From positions 1 to 64,000 of the forward strand of contig JAVBTX010000026.1 of NCBI GenBank assembly GCA_031555935.1: DNA of 64,000 nucleotides, written 5' to 3'. Position numbers and translations under genes: made by a program. Positions 1 through 7,978 of this stretch are shown piece by piece (within the stretch, counting starts at the first letter, position 1; every line of letters starts with the position of its first letter). The notes beneath the pieces were generated by a model. The model searched no databases. It saw nothing but the letters and a program-made list of their open reading frames with translations, and was not told the origin of the DNA. The stretch is from Roseburia_C sp031555935. Lineage in GTDB: Bacteria > Bacillota > Clostridia > Lachnospirales > Lachnospiraceae.

Positions 1-137
1 ATTTGGTCTAGTATCGTTACTAGACCAATATCAGTTGAAACACATTTAGTTATAAGATTGAACCGCCGTGTACCGAACGGTATGCACGGTGGTGTGAGAG
101 GACAGATAATCAATTAATGATTATCTTCCTACTCGAT
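1..137 (+). mobile_element. 3' end of a group II intron (end of domain IV, domains V and VI)
   Basis: The sequence shows the two diagnostic 3' domains of a group II intron. Domain V is a hairpin with arms at 62-70 and 85-93 (accgccgtg / cacggtggt, one wobble), a two-base bulge at 83-84 and an upper stem at 71-74/79-82 closed by a four-base loop. Domain VI has a 9-bp upper stem (104-112 with 118-126). Its lower stem pairs gagagg (96-101) with cct and ctc (128-130, 132-134), leaving A131 unpaired exactly where the branch-point adenosine is expected. The intron probably ends with the AT at 136-137. A perfect 11-bp hairpin at 3-28 would lie in the end of domain IV. The intron-encoded reverse transcriptase, if any, lies outside the window. 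The class cannot be assigned from this fragment. Confidence 0.8.
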
Positions 138-149
138 TGTGGAAACATT

Positions 150-167
150 TGGTTTGTCTGTTTTTTT
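150..167 (+). terminator. Right arm and T-run of an intrinsic terminator, left arm displaced by the intron
   Basis: The segment tggtttgtctg followed by seven T (150-167) matches the right arm and T-run of the intact terminator at 2327-2367, with one extra T. The matching left arm (caggcaatca at 2327-2336) is absent here. The group II intron 3' end stands in its place. The left arm is presumably upstream of the intron, beyond the window edge. Confidence 0.55.
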
Positions 168-234
168 CACAGTATAACATGAGTATAACTCCATCTGTAA
201 TAATAAAGAACATAGAATTTCAAGGAGGAAAAAA

Positions 235-2301
235 ATGAGAAAACTTAAAAGAGCAAAAAGAATCATTTCAATTTTATTGGCATTCATCATGAGCGTGTCG
301 CTTCTGTCCGTGACAACAACAACGGTGCAGGCGGCAGTGGCGGCCGACTATGGCTGGTATGGTGATGGAAAAGCGAGCACATTTACCATAGGTACACCAG
401 CAGAGCTGCTGGGATTGGCCAATATTGTCAATGGGACTGATGGCAAGTCATCAAATACGTTTGAGAATAAAACGGTGACCCTGACGGCCGATATCGACCT
501 ATCAAGTGTATGTGGCACAGCCATTGGCAGTTGGTCATCGATTGGTTGTGATGTCAGACACGTTTTTGATGGCACATTTGATGGTGATGGACACAAAGTT
601 GTGAACCTCTACATCAATGATACATCGGATTATCAAGGGTTGTTTGGAAGGAACACCGGTACAATTAAAAATCTAGGGGTATCTGGAAGTATTGTGGCTG
701 CAAATTATGCTGGTGGAATCTCAGCTTATTGCAGTGCCGGTATTATTCAAAATTGTTATAATGAATGTACCATTCAGGGCGCAATGGTAGTGGGAGGAAT
801 TACCGGTGGCGCTTCAGCGGCTTCGATATCAAAATGTTATAACATGGGGAACGTTAGTGCAAGTGAATATGGCGGTGGTGTGGTTGGATTCGGTGAAAAT
901 ACTGCGGTATCAAACAGCTATAATATGGGAGCGATTACCGGTACGGTAGGTCAGATTGGCGGTATCGTTGGAGGCGGTTTGGCCGCTACGATTAGAAGGT
1001 GTTATAACACCGGCAATGTTTCGGGAGCCAAAGAAGTAGGAGGTATTGTGGGTAAAAATGCCAAATACGGTGAAAATGCGAGTGCAATATCAGATTGTGT
1101 ATCATTGGGCGAGACAATCACATGCAGTCAAAGCGTTGGACGTATTATTGGTGACAATACAGCAGAATCTGAATTGTCTGGTAACAAAGCGCGCAGTGAT
1201 ATGAGCGTCATGGTAAATAGTATCGCGGTAGCCAACCTTGACAATAAGAGTGCCAATCAGATAAATGGCGAAGATGTTTCCACTACCGGAGCAGCATTGC
1301 TCTCGGCGGTATTCAACGGATGGCCAAGCGATTTATGGCAGTTTACCGGCACCGATCAGCTTAAGCCAGGTGTGGTTTTACCGACCCTTAAGTCCATTTT
1401 GGCAGCACAGACTCCAAAATTGCCAGGTGTTGACGAGCCAGACCCAGAGACATCCACCGTCACCTCAGTAAAAATAACACCAACGAGTGCAACTGTAATT
1501 CAGGGTAAAACCAAGACTTTTGCAGCGAGGGTAGATGGAACAGGCCAACCGTCTCAAAGTGTCACCTGGTCGGTCAGCGGTAAAAAATCTTCAAAAACCA
1601 AAATCAGCACCACCGGTAAGCTGACAGTCGGCTCCGATGAAAAGGCCACTACTCTGACCGTGAAGGCAGTTTCCAAAGCGGACAAGACAAAATCAGCAAC
1701 TGTTAAGGTAAAAGTGGCGGCAAAACTGAACACAAAGTTCACATCTGGCAATTTTACATATATGATCACAGATGAAAAGACAACCGGCAGCGGAACCGTA
1801 ACCTTAACCGGCATCGGAATAGGTAAGAGCGTGACCAGCTTAACCGTACCAGCCACCGTAAATTGCCGGAGTATTTCATACAAGGTAACAGCAGTGGGTG
1901 ACAAGGCATTTGATCAGAATAAGCGGCTGAGAAAAGCGGTCATTGGCAACAATGTAACGAAGATAGGCAAGAATGCCTTCCGTGATTGTACCAGCTTGGC
2001 AGAGGTAACGGTCGGCAATAAAGTGACCAAGATACTAAGCGGCGCGTTCTTACGGTGCAAATCACTTAATAAAATTACAATCGGAACCGGCTTAAAAGAG
2101 ATTGGTGCACATGCATTCTGTTTAGACAAGGCATTGCGCACGATGACCATTAAAAGCACAAAATTAACCAAGGTGGGCGAACATTCAATGAACGCCACAA
2201 ATAATCTAAAGATAAAGGTGCCGGCTACAAAGGTGAGTGCCTACAAGAAGCTGTTTGCAAACAAATTGCAAGGCGTGAATGTGAAGGTTATAAAAAAATA
2301 A
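235..2301 (+). CDS. Secreted GLUG / Ig-like / BspA leucine-rich-repeat protein (tandem copy 1)
   Basis: This 688-residue protein begins with a basic N-terminus and a hydrophobic core ending near VQA, a clear signal peptide of about 33 residues. Residues about 130-310 hold repeated GGI(V/T)G...CYN(M/T)GN units typical of GLUG motifs. Residues about 408-495 form an Ig-like (Big_2-like) domain. Residues about 540-688 carry BspA-type leucine-rich repeats (LRR_5), with phrases such as VTKIGKNAFRDCTSL. No LPxTG, SLH or other anchor is visible, so attachment is unknown. The start is the ATG after aaggaggaaaaaa. It is the first of three tandem paralogues, each with its own upstream region. A role in adhesion or binding of surface or mucosal ligands is inferred from the domain types only. 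Confidence 0.88.
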   Translation: MRKLKRAKRIISILLAFIMSVSLLSVTTTTVQAAVAADYGWYGDGKASTFTIGTPAELLGLANIVNGTDGKSSNTFENKTVTLTADIDLSSVCGTAIGSWSSIGCDVRHVFDGTFDGDGHKVVNLYINDTSDYQGLFGRNTGTIKNLGVSGSIVAANYAGGISAYCSAGIIQNCYNECTIQGAMVVGGITGGASAASISKCYNMGNVSASEYGGGVVGFGENTAVSNSYNMGAITGTVGQIGGIVGGGLAATIRRCYNTGNVSGAKEVGGIVGKNAKYGENASAISDCVSLGETITCSQSVGRIIGDNTAESELSGNKARSDMSVMVNSIAVANLDNKSANQINGEDVSTTGAALLSAVFNGWPSDLWQFTGTDQLKPGVVLPTLKSILAAQTPKLPGVDEPDPETSTVTSVKITPTSATVIQGKTKTFAARVDGTGQPSQSVTWSVSGKKSSKTKISTTGKLTVGSDEKATTLTVKAVSKADKTKSATVKVKVAAKLNTKFTSGNFTYMITDEKTTGSGTVTLTGIGIGKSVTSLTVPATVNCRSISYKVTAVGDKAFDQNKRLRKAVIGNNVTKIGKNAFRDCTSLAEVTVGNKVTKILSGAFLRCKSLNKITIGTGLKEIGAHAFCLDKALRTMTIKSTKLTKVGEHSMNATNNLKIKVPATKVSAYKKLFANKLQGVNVKVIKK

Positions 2302-2326
2302 GGGCTTACAAAAACTGTTTAAAAAG

Positions 2327-2367
2327 CAGGCAATCAATATGGAAACATTTGGTTGTCTGTTTTTTTT
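2327..2367 (+). terminator. Intrinsic terminator of copy 1
   Basis: A 10-bp stem (2327-2336 with 2350-2359, caggcaatca / tggttgtctg, two wobbles) with a 13-base loop is followed by eight T. It ends the copy 1 transcript, and its right half also starts the upstream region of copy 2. Confidence 0.85.
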
Positions 2368-2450
2368 CGCAGTATAACATCAGTATAACTCCATCTGTAA
2401 TAATAAATAACATAGAATTTCAAGGAGGACAGAAATAATGAGAAAAATAA
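2341..2450 (+). repeat. Duplicated upstream region of copies 1 and 2
   Basis: The stretch from ggaaacattt at 2341 through the ribosome binding site and first codons of copy 2 repeats 141-250 upstream of copy 1 almost base for base, differing at a few positions and by small indels. Both contain two TATAAC boxes and a TAATAATAAA stretch before caaggagga. The unit of duplication therefore included terminator end, promoter region, RBS and signal peptide. Copy 3 keeps only the first bases of this block. Confidence 0.8.
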
Positions 2451-3606
2451 AAAGAGCAAAAAGAATCATTTCAATTTTATTGGCAATCATCATGAGCGTG
2501 TCACTACTGCCAGTGACAACAACACCAGTGCAGGCGGCAGTTGCGGCAGACTATATCTGGTATGGCGATGGAAGTGCCAGTACGTATTCCATAGGTACGC
2601 CAGCAGAGCTGCTGGGACTTGTCCATATTGTAAATGGCACGAATGGTAAGACAAGAGATTCGTTTGAATCAAAAACGGTGACCTTGACGGCAAATATTGA
2701 CCTATCAAGTGTATGTGGGGCCAGCATCGGCAGTTGGACTCCAATCGGTACTTATACCAATGCTTTTATGGGTGGACAGTGGTAACCATAACACCAAAAA
2801 GTGCAGCGATTATTCTGGGCAAGAGCAAAACCTTTACTGCAAAGATAAATGGTATAACCTCCACGCAGGTTAGCTGGACGCTCAGCGGTAATAAATCAAA
2901 GAAGACCAAGATAACAACCACCGGTAAGCTGACCGTAGGTTCCGATGAGAAAGCAACCACATTAACGGTTAAGGCAGTTTCCAAAGCGGACAAGACGAAA
3001 TCAGCGACAGCAACGGTAAAAATAGCAGCAAAGGAAAATTCAAAATTCACGTCCGGAAATTTTACATATATTATCACAAATGGAAAAACGAACGGCAGCG
3101 GAACCGTAACCTTAACCGGCATTGTAAAAGGCAAGAAAGTAACAACCCTAACCGTACCAGCCACCGTGAAATGCCAGAGTATTTCATACAAGGTAACGGC
3201 AGTTGGTGACAAGGCATTCGATCAGAATAAGCGGCTGAAAAAAGCGGTAATTGGCAGCAATGTAACGAAGATTGGCAAGAATGCCTTCCGTGATTGTACA
3301 AGCTTGACAGAGGTAACGGTTGGTAATAAAGTGACCAAGATATTAAGCGGCGCATTCTTACGGTGTAAATCTCTTAAAAAGATAACAATTGGAACTGGCT
3401 TAAAAGAAATTGGTACACATGCATTCTGCATGGACAAGGCATTGCGCACAATGACCATCAAAAGTACAAAGTTAACCAAAGTTGGCAATCATTTAATGAA
3501 CGCCACAAACAATCTAAAGATAAAGGTGCCGGCAGCAAAGGTGAGTGATTATAAGAAGCTGTTTGCAAACAAAGCACAGGGCAAGAATGTAAAGGTTATA
3601 AAATAA
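2438..3606 (+). pseudogene. Broken GLUG / Ig-like / BspA protein gene (tandem copy 2)
   Basis: The 5' part (2438-2785) encodes the same signal peptide and first about 110 residues as the neighbouring copies, then hits a stop just after a junction near 2773. From there a different reading frame, open until 3606, encodes the Ig-like domain and the whole BspA repeat region. Compared with copy 3, all GLUG repeats are missing (roughly 375 codons), and the two remaining parts are out of frame by one base. The C-terminal part is well preserved with few degenerate residues, suggesting a recent deletion. The 3' part has no RBS or signal peptide of its own. It could act as a sequence reservoir for recombination with copies 1 and 3, but that is speculation. 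Confidence 0.85.
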
Positions 3607-3632
3607 CAATAAGTAGATAATTTAAAAGTGAA

Positions 3633-3664
3633 AGGCAATCGGAGTGGGAACATTTCGGTTGCCT
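3633..3664 (+). terminator. Stem-loop after copy 2
   Basis: A 9-bp stem, aggcaatcg (3633-3641) with cggttgcct (3656-3664), occupies the same place as the terminator after copy 1. It lacks a strong T-run, so it may be weak. A TTGACA at 3671-3676 directly after it may be the -35 box of copy 3. Confidence 0.5.
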
Positions 3665-3732
3665 ATTGGTTTGACACCAGTTTGTCATGGGCTGTTAAAA
3701 TTAAGAAAAAATAAACCAGGAGGAAAGAAATA

Positions 3733-6027
3733 ATGGAAAAATTTAAAAAAGTAAAAAGAATCATTTCAATTTTATTGGCATTCATCATGAGCGTGTCGCT
3801 TCTGTCCGTGACAACAACTCCGGTGCAGGCGGAAGTGACGGCAGACTATAGCTGGTATGGCGATGGAAGTGCGAACACATTTACCATCAGTACGCCGGCA
3901 CAGTTATTGGGACTTGCCAATATTGTCAATGGCGCGGATGGTAAGACAAAAGATTCGTTTGAATCAAAAACGGTGATCCTGACTGCCAATATTGACCTAT
4001 CAAGTGTTTGCAGTGCAGCTAACGGCAGTTGGAATTCTATTGGTAACGCAGTGGCGCTTGCGTTTGCTGGCACATTTGATGGAGCCGGATATAAAGTTTC
4101 GAACATCTATATTGATGAAAAAAAGAGTTATCGAGGGTTGTTTGGATATACAAAGAATGCAACCATCAAAAATGTAGGGGTTTCCGGAAGTATTGTGGTT
4201 AGTGCATACGTTGGTGGAATCGTCGGTTATTGTGAGGGCGGAACAATTTTAAATTGCTATAACGAATGTGCAGTCGAAAGTGTATCATTTGCAGGTGGAA
4301 TTGTTGGTAATAGTAAGGGAGCTAATATATCGAATTGTTACAACATCGGCAATATTGATTTCAATAGGTATGGTGGTGGAGTAGCTGGGGGCAGCAATAC
4401 GAGTAATATATCTAATTGCTATAATATGGGAAAGGTTACCGGTACTGGTGATATGACTGGAGGTATAGTGGGATCCAGTGATGGAACTACAATTGAAACA
4501 TGTTATAATATCGGCAGTATTTCTGGTTCCCTAAACAGTGGTGATGATACGGGCGGGATTGTTGGTACAACTATGAGCTCAGGTAATCCGAGTGTGATAT
4601 CTAATTGTATCTCACTTGGAGAAGAAATAAAGGGACGAGTTGTTGGCCGTATAACTGGACGTAGGGCATCAGATGCTACATTGTCAGGTAATACGGCCCG
4701 CAGCGACATGAGTGTGATAGTAGGCGAAACTCCGGTTGACAGTCTTGACAATAAGGAAGCGGATCAATTGAATGGTGCAGATATCACTGTTTCGAGGGCG
4801 ACCATAATGTCTGCCGTATTCGGTGCAAATTGGTCAAGCAATGTATGGCAGTTTACCGGAACAAATACGTTTAAACCAGGAGCAAACTTACCGACACTTA
4901 AGGGACTTCCAGCAACACAGAATCCCTATTTACCAGGAAATGTGATTGCATTAGAATCAATTGGAATAACCAAAGCACCAACCAAGACAAGCTACGCAGT
5001 AGGTGAATCGTTCGACAGTGCAGGCATGCTGGTGACAGCAACATTTAAAGATACTACCACCGAATTGGTAACGGATTATACGGTGACGCCATTGAGAGCG
5101 CTTACGGCAAGTGACAGTGCTGTGACAATCAGTTATACATTTGCCGGAGTTACCAAAACAACCACACAGAAGATAGCGGTAAATGCTCCAAAATCATTAA
5201 TAGTAACCATATCGCCAACAAGCGCAACCGTAATTCAAGGAAAGAGCAAGACCTTTACTGCAAAAATAGATGGTGTAGCATCAGGGAATGTCACTTGGTC
5301 AGTCAGCGGCAATAAATCCAAGAAAACAAAAGTCAGCACCAGCGGAAAGCTGACGGTCAGCTCTGATGAAAAGGCCACTACCCTAACCGTGAAGGCAGTT
5401 TCCAAAGCGGACAAGACGAAATTTGCAACTGCGAAGATAAAAATAGCGGCAAAAATGAATACGAAGTTCACATCTGGAAACTTCACATATATTATTACAA
5501 ATGATAAGACAACTGGTAGCGGAATGGTAACCTTAACCGGCCTTGTAAAAGGTAAGAAAGTGACCAGCCTAACCGTACCAGCGACCGTGAAGTGCCAGAG
5601 TATTTCATACAAGGTAACAGCGGTGGGTGACAAGGCATTTGATCAGAATAAGCGGCTAAGAAAAGCGGTCATTGGCAACAACGTAACGAAGATTGGTAAG
5701 AACGCCTTCCGTGGTTGTACAAGCTTGACGGAGGTAACGGTTGGTAATAAAGTGACCAAGATACTAAGCGGCGCATTCTTACAGTGCACATCACTCAAAA
5801 AGATAACAATCGGAACAGGGTTAAAAGAGATAGGCACACATGCATTCTGTATGGACAAGGCATTGCGCACGATGACCATCAAAAGTACGAAGCTGACCAA
5901 AGTAGGTGAACATTCAATGAATGAAACTACCAATCTAAAGATAAAGGTGCCGGCTGCGAAGGTGAGAGCCTACAAGACATTGTTTGCGAACAAATTACAG
6001 GGTAAAAATGTGAAGGTAATAAAATAA
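3733..6027 (+). CDS. Secreted GLUG / two Ig-like domains / BspA repeat protein (tandem copy 3)
   Basis: This 764-residue paralogue of copy 1 starts at an ATG after ccaggaggaaagaaata. It has the same signal peptide and a GLUG region (about residues 130-320). It then has an extra domain at about 403-485 absent from copy 1, with the pattern of a group-3 bacterial Ig-like fold (SYAVGESFDSAGMLVTATF). After this come the shared Ig-like domain (about 488-575) and BspA leucine-rich repeats (about 610-764). The C-terminal third is nearly identical to copy 1, while the GLUG region has diverged. This is what is expected if the outer variable part changes and the C-terminus is kept similar by gene conversion. 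No cell-wall anchor is seen. Confidence 0.88.
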   Translation: MEKFKKVKRIISILLAFIMSVSLLSVTTTPVQAEVTADYSWYGDGSANTFTISTPAQLLGLANIVNGADGKTKDSFESKTVILTANIDLSSVCSAANGSWNSIGNAVALAFAGTFDGAGYKVSNIYIDEKKSYRGLFGYTKNATIKNVGVSGSIVVSAYVGGIVGYCEGGTILNCYNECAVESVSFAGGIVGNSKGANISNCYNIGNIDFNRYGGGVAGGSNTSNISNCYNMGKVTGTGDMTGGIVGSSDGTTIETCYNIGSISGSLNSGDDTGGIVGTTMSSGNPSVISNCISLGEEIKGRVVGRITGRRASDATLSGNTARSDMSVIVGETPVDSLDNKEADQLNGADITVSRATIMSAVFGANWSSNVWQFTGTNTFKPGANLPTLKGLPATQNPYLPGNVIALESIGITKAPTKTSYAVGESFDSAGMLVTATFKDTTTELVTDYTVTPLRALTASDSAVTISYTFAGVTKTTTQKIAVNAPKSLIVTISPTSATVIQGKSKTFTAKIDGVASGNVTWSVSGNKSKKTKVSTSGKLTVSSDEKATTLTVKAVSKADKTKFATAKIKIAAKMNTKFTSGNFTYIITNDKTTGSGMVTLTGLVKGKKVTSLTVPATVKCQSISYKVTAVGDKAFDQNKRLRKAVIGNNVTKIGKNAFRGCTSLTEVTVGNKVTKILSGAFLQCTSLKKITIGTGLKEIGTHAFCMDKALRTMTIKSTKLTKVGEHSMNETTNLKIKVPAAKVRAYKTLFANKLQGKNVKVIK

Positions 6028-6041
6028 TAATATACTAGTTC

Positions 6042-6077
6042 AAAAGTGCATTTAGAGCAATCTGAATGCACTTTTTT
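6042..6077 (+). terminator. Intrinsic terminator of copy 3
   Basis: An 11-bp perfect stem, aaaagtgcatt (6042-6052) with aatgcactttt (6065-6075), ends in a six-T run at 6072-6077. Confidence 0.9.
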
Positions 6078-6160
6078 GTGCAATTTTTAAAAATCCATCA
6101 AACTTTCAACACACAACCATCACTTTCGTACATTAAATTTTAAGGTAGGAAACGTCAGCA

Positions 6161-6198
6161 AACTGTAGTAACTCCGCGACAGTGAGCTTACTACAGTT
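6161..6198 (+). promoter_or_regulatory. Perfect inverted repeat in the leader of the MacAB-like operon
   Basis: The arms aactgtagtaa (6161-6171) and ttactacagtt (6188-6198) are perfectly complementary over 11 bp with a 16-base spacer. The right arm ends four bases before the aaagaaaggaac RBS of the gene at 6221. It could be an RNA hairpin controlling translation, an attenuator, or a DNA operator for a dimeric repressor. There is no T-run directly behind it, so a terminator is unlikely. Confidence 0.6.
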
Positions 6199-6220
6199 CA
6201 AAGAAAGGAACAATAAAGGA

Positions 6221-7978
6221 ATGAAAGTCTGGATAAAAAAGAAAAAACGGATTATGAGCATTGTTGTGGTAATGCTGGTTGTGGCATTGACGGGCGGTGC
6301 ACTAAGCTACCATTTTTTATTTGCCAAGGAAGCGGCAGAGACATCTTATCAGGAGGTGTCACTACAAAAAGGAGATTTAACCCTGGCAGTAACAGGCACA
6401 GGGACAACCAAAATATCAACAGTATCACAGACACCAGAATTTCAGACCTCGGCCGTAACGCTTGAAGTTGAGGAAGTGTATACGTCTTCTGGAGCTACGG
6501 TGGAGGCAGGCGATGCCTTGCTAAAACTGACTGCCAATAGCGTCGTGGAAGCCAAGACCTATTATAGTGAAAAAGTAGCCGCAGCCCAGCGCGCTTTGCA
6601 GGATGCTCAGGCAAGCTACAATGTCGGTGTTTTAGAAGCGCAATATGATAAGGAAAAAACACAGACAACAGCAGAATATGCCGAGAGTGAATATCAAGCT
6701 TCGGTTTCAGAGCTAGACCAAAAGGTGGCCGATGCAAAAAGCGAATTAGAAACAGCACAGTCAAAAATTGCAACCTATACAAGTAATTTAGAAAATAATA
6801 CTTATTACACAGATAATAAAATAGATGAAAAAGAGGCGGCTGTAACGACTGCCGAGGGCGAAGTCACCGATAAAGAAACGACATATAAAAGCGCCGTTAA
6901 AACCTACAACGACTTAAACAAAACAGTAACAAAAGGAATTGCCGCGCTGTCGAAGACAGTTCTGCCGAAGACAGTTCTTTCGGCAACCGAGCTAGCCGAG
7001 CAGGTGGCGCAGCTAACAACGGATTTCGAGAGTTTAAATACGGCAAAGGATAATGCAGATAAGGCCAAGGAAGAACTAGAAAAGGCCCAGAATAATTTAA
7101 ATCAGAAAAAAAGCGAAAGCGAACAAGCGCAGAAGAGCTATGAAAAGCAGGTAGAAGAAGCAACCCAGCAGAAAGAGCAATTGCAAAATAGTCTCTCCCA
7201 GCTACAAACATCCTACGAGGAAGCAAGCCGCAATGCGGTAACCGAGAAAGTAAAATTAAAGAATACCTATGAAACCGCAATGGTAAATGGCGAATATGCG
7301 CAGACAACATATGAAAGTACCACCACATCATTGCAAAAAGCGATTGATACTGCACAGGAAAACTTAGAAACCTTAACCGAACAGCAAGTGGCATTATTAG
7401 CCTTAGAAGATGGGGTAGTTACAGCATCACAAACGGGAACAATCGCCAGCATATCCTATGAAGTGGGCGATACACTTTCCAGTAATACGGCAATCGTCAG
7501 CTACTATAATACAGATACGATCATGATATCCATCCAGGTAAGTCAGTCCGATATATCCCGAATGGCTGTGGGCGACAGCACAGATGTCTCAATTACAGGC
7601 GTTAGAGGCGGCAATTTAACCGGCACGATAAGTTCCATCGCAACCGAAGCAACCGCAGATACCAGTGCCTCCAAGGTCACCTATGAGGTGGTTGTAAACG
7701 TAGACAATAGTGATGGAACCATCAGCACTGGACTCTCAGCAACCGTAAGTTACCACTACGGAGATTTAGAAGGAGTATATTACCTTGCAAAAGATGCCGT
7801 AAGTGGAATTGACGGAACCAAAGCCACCGTCAAACAGTATGACGAAAATGGCGAGGTTCAAAATGTAGCAGTAACAATTGGTGAACAGACCGATTCATAC
7901 ATTGTAATAACGGAAGGCATCTCAGAAGGGGATATCTGCTTGATTGAAAATGGAGGAAAAAGCAATGAAGAAAAATAA
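6221..7978 (+). CDS. HlyD/MacA-like efflux adaptor (membrane fusion protein) 1
   Basis: This 586-residue protein has a basic N-terminus and one membrane segment (about residues 10-30), then an extracytoplasmic adaptor body. The first half of a lipoyl-like domain (VYTSSGATVEAGDALLKL) is followed by an unusually long coiled-coil stretch, about residues 110-400, rich in Ala, Glu, Gln and Lys. The second lipoyl half (GTIASISYEVGDTLSSNTA) and a beta-barrel domain follow. Family members link an ABC permease to an export path or deliver substrate. The ATG at 6221 after aaagaaagga is preferred over an in-frame GTG at 6182, which lies inside the inverted repeat. It is the first gene of an operon with a second adaptor, a permease, a putative lipoprotein and an ATPase. 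Confidence 0.85.
   Translation: MKVWIKKKKRIMSIVVVMLVVALTGGALSYHFLFAKEAAETSYQEVSLQKGDLTLAVTGTGTTKISTVSQTPEFQTSAVTLEVEEVYTSSGATVEAGDALLKLTANSVVEAKTYYSEKVAAAQRALQDAQASYNVGVLEAQYDKEKTQTTAEYAESEYQASVSELDQKVADAKSELETAQSKIATYTSNLENNTYYTDNKIDEKEAAVTTAEGEVTDKETTYKSAVKTYNDLNKTVTKGIAALSKTVLPKTVLSATELAEQVAQLTTDFESLNTAKDNADKAKEELEKAQNNLNQKKSESEQAQKSYEKQVEEATQQKEQLQNSLSQLQTSYEEASRNAVTEKVKLKNTYETAMVNGEYAQTTYESTTTSLQKAIDTAQENLETLTEQQVALLALEDGVVTASQTGTIASISYEVGDTLSSNTAIVSYYNTDTIMISIQVSQSDISRMAVGDSTDVSITGVRGGNLTGTISSIATEATADTSASKVTYEVVVNVDNSDGTISTGLSATVSYHYGDLEGVYYLAKDAVSGIDGTKATVKQYDENGEVQNVAVTIGEQTDSYIVITEGISEGDICLIENGGKSNEEK

Noticed and set aside
31..234. Riboswitch in the leader of copy 1
   Set aside because: The structured part is explained by group II intron domains V/VI and a terminator remnant; the remaining leader shows no further strong fold.
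6182..6220. GTG at 6182 as start of adaptor 1
   Set aside because: It lies inside the inverted repeat, lacks an RBS and would put extra residues before a normal basic N-terminus; the ATG at 6221 is preferred.
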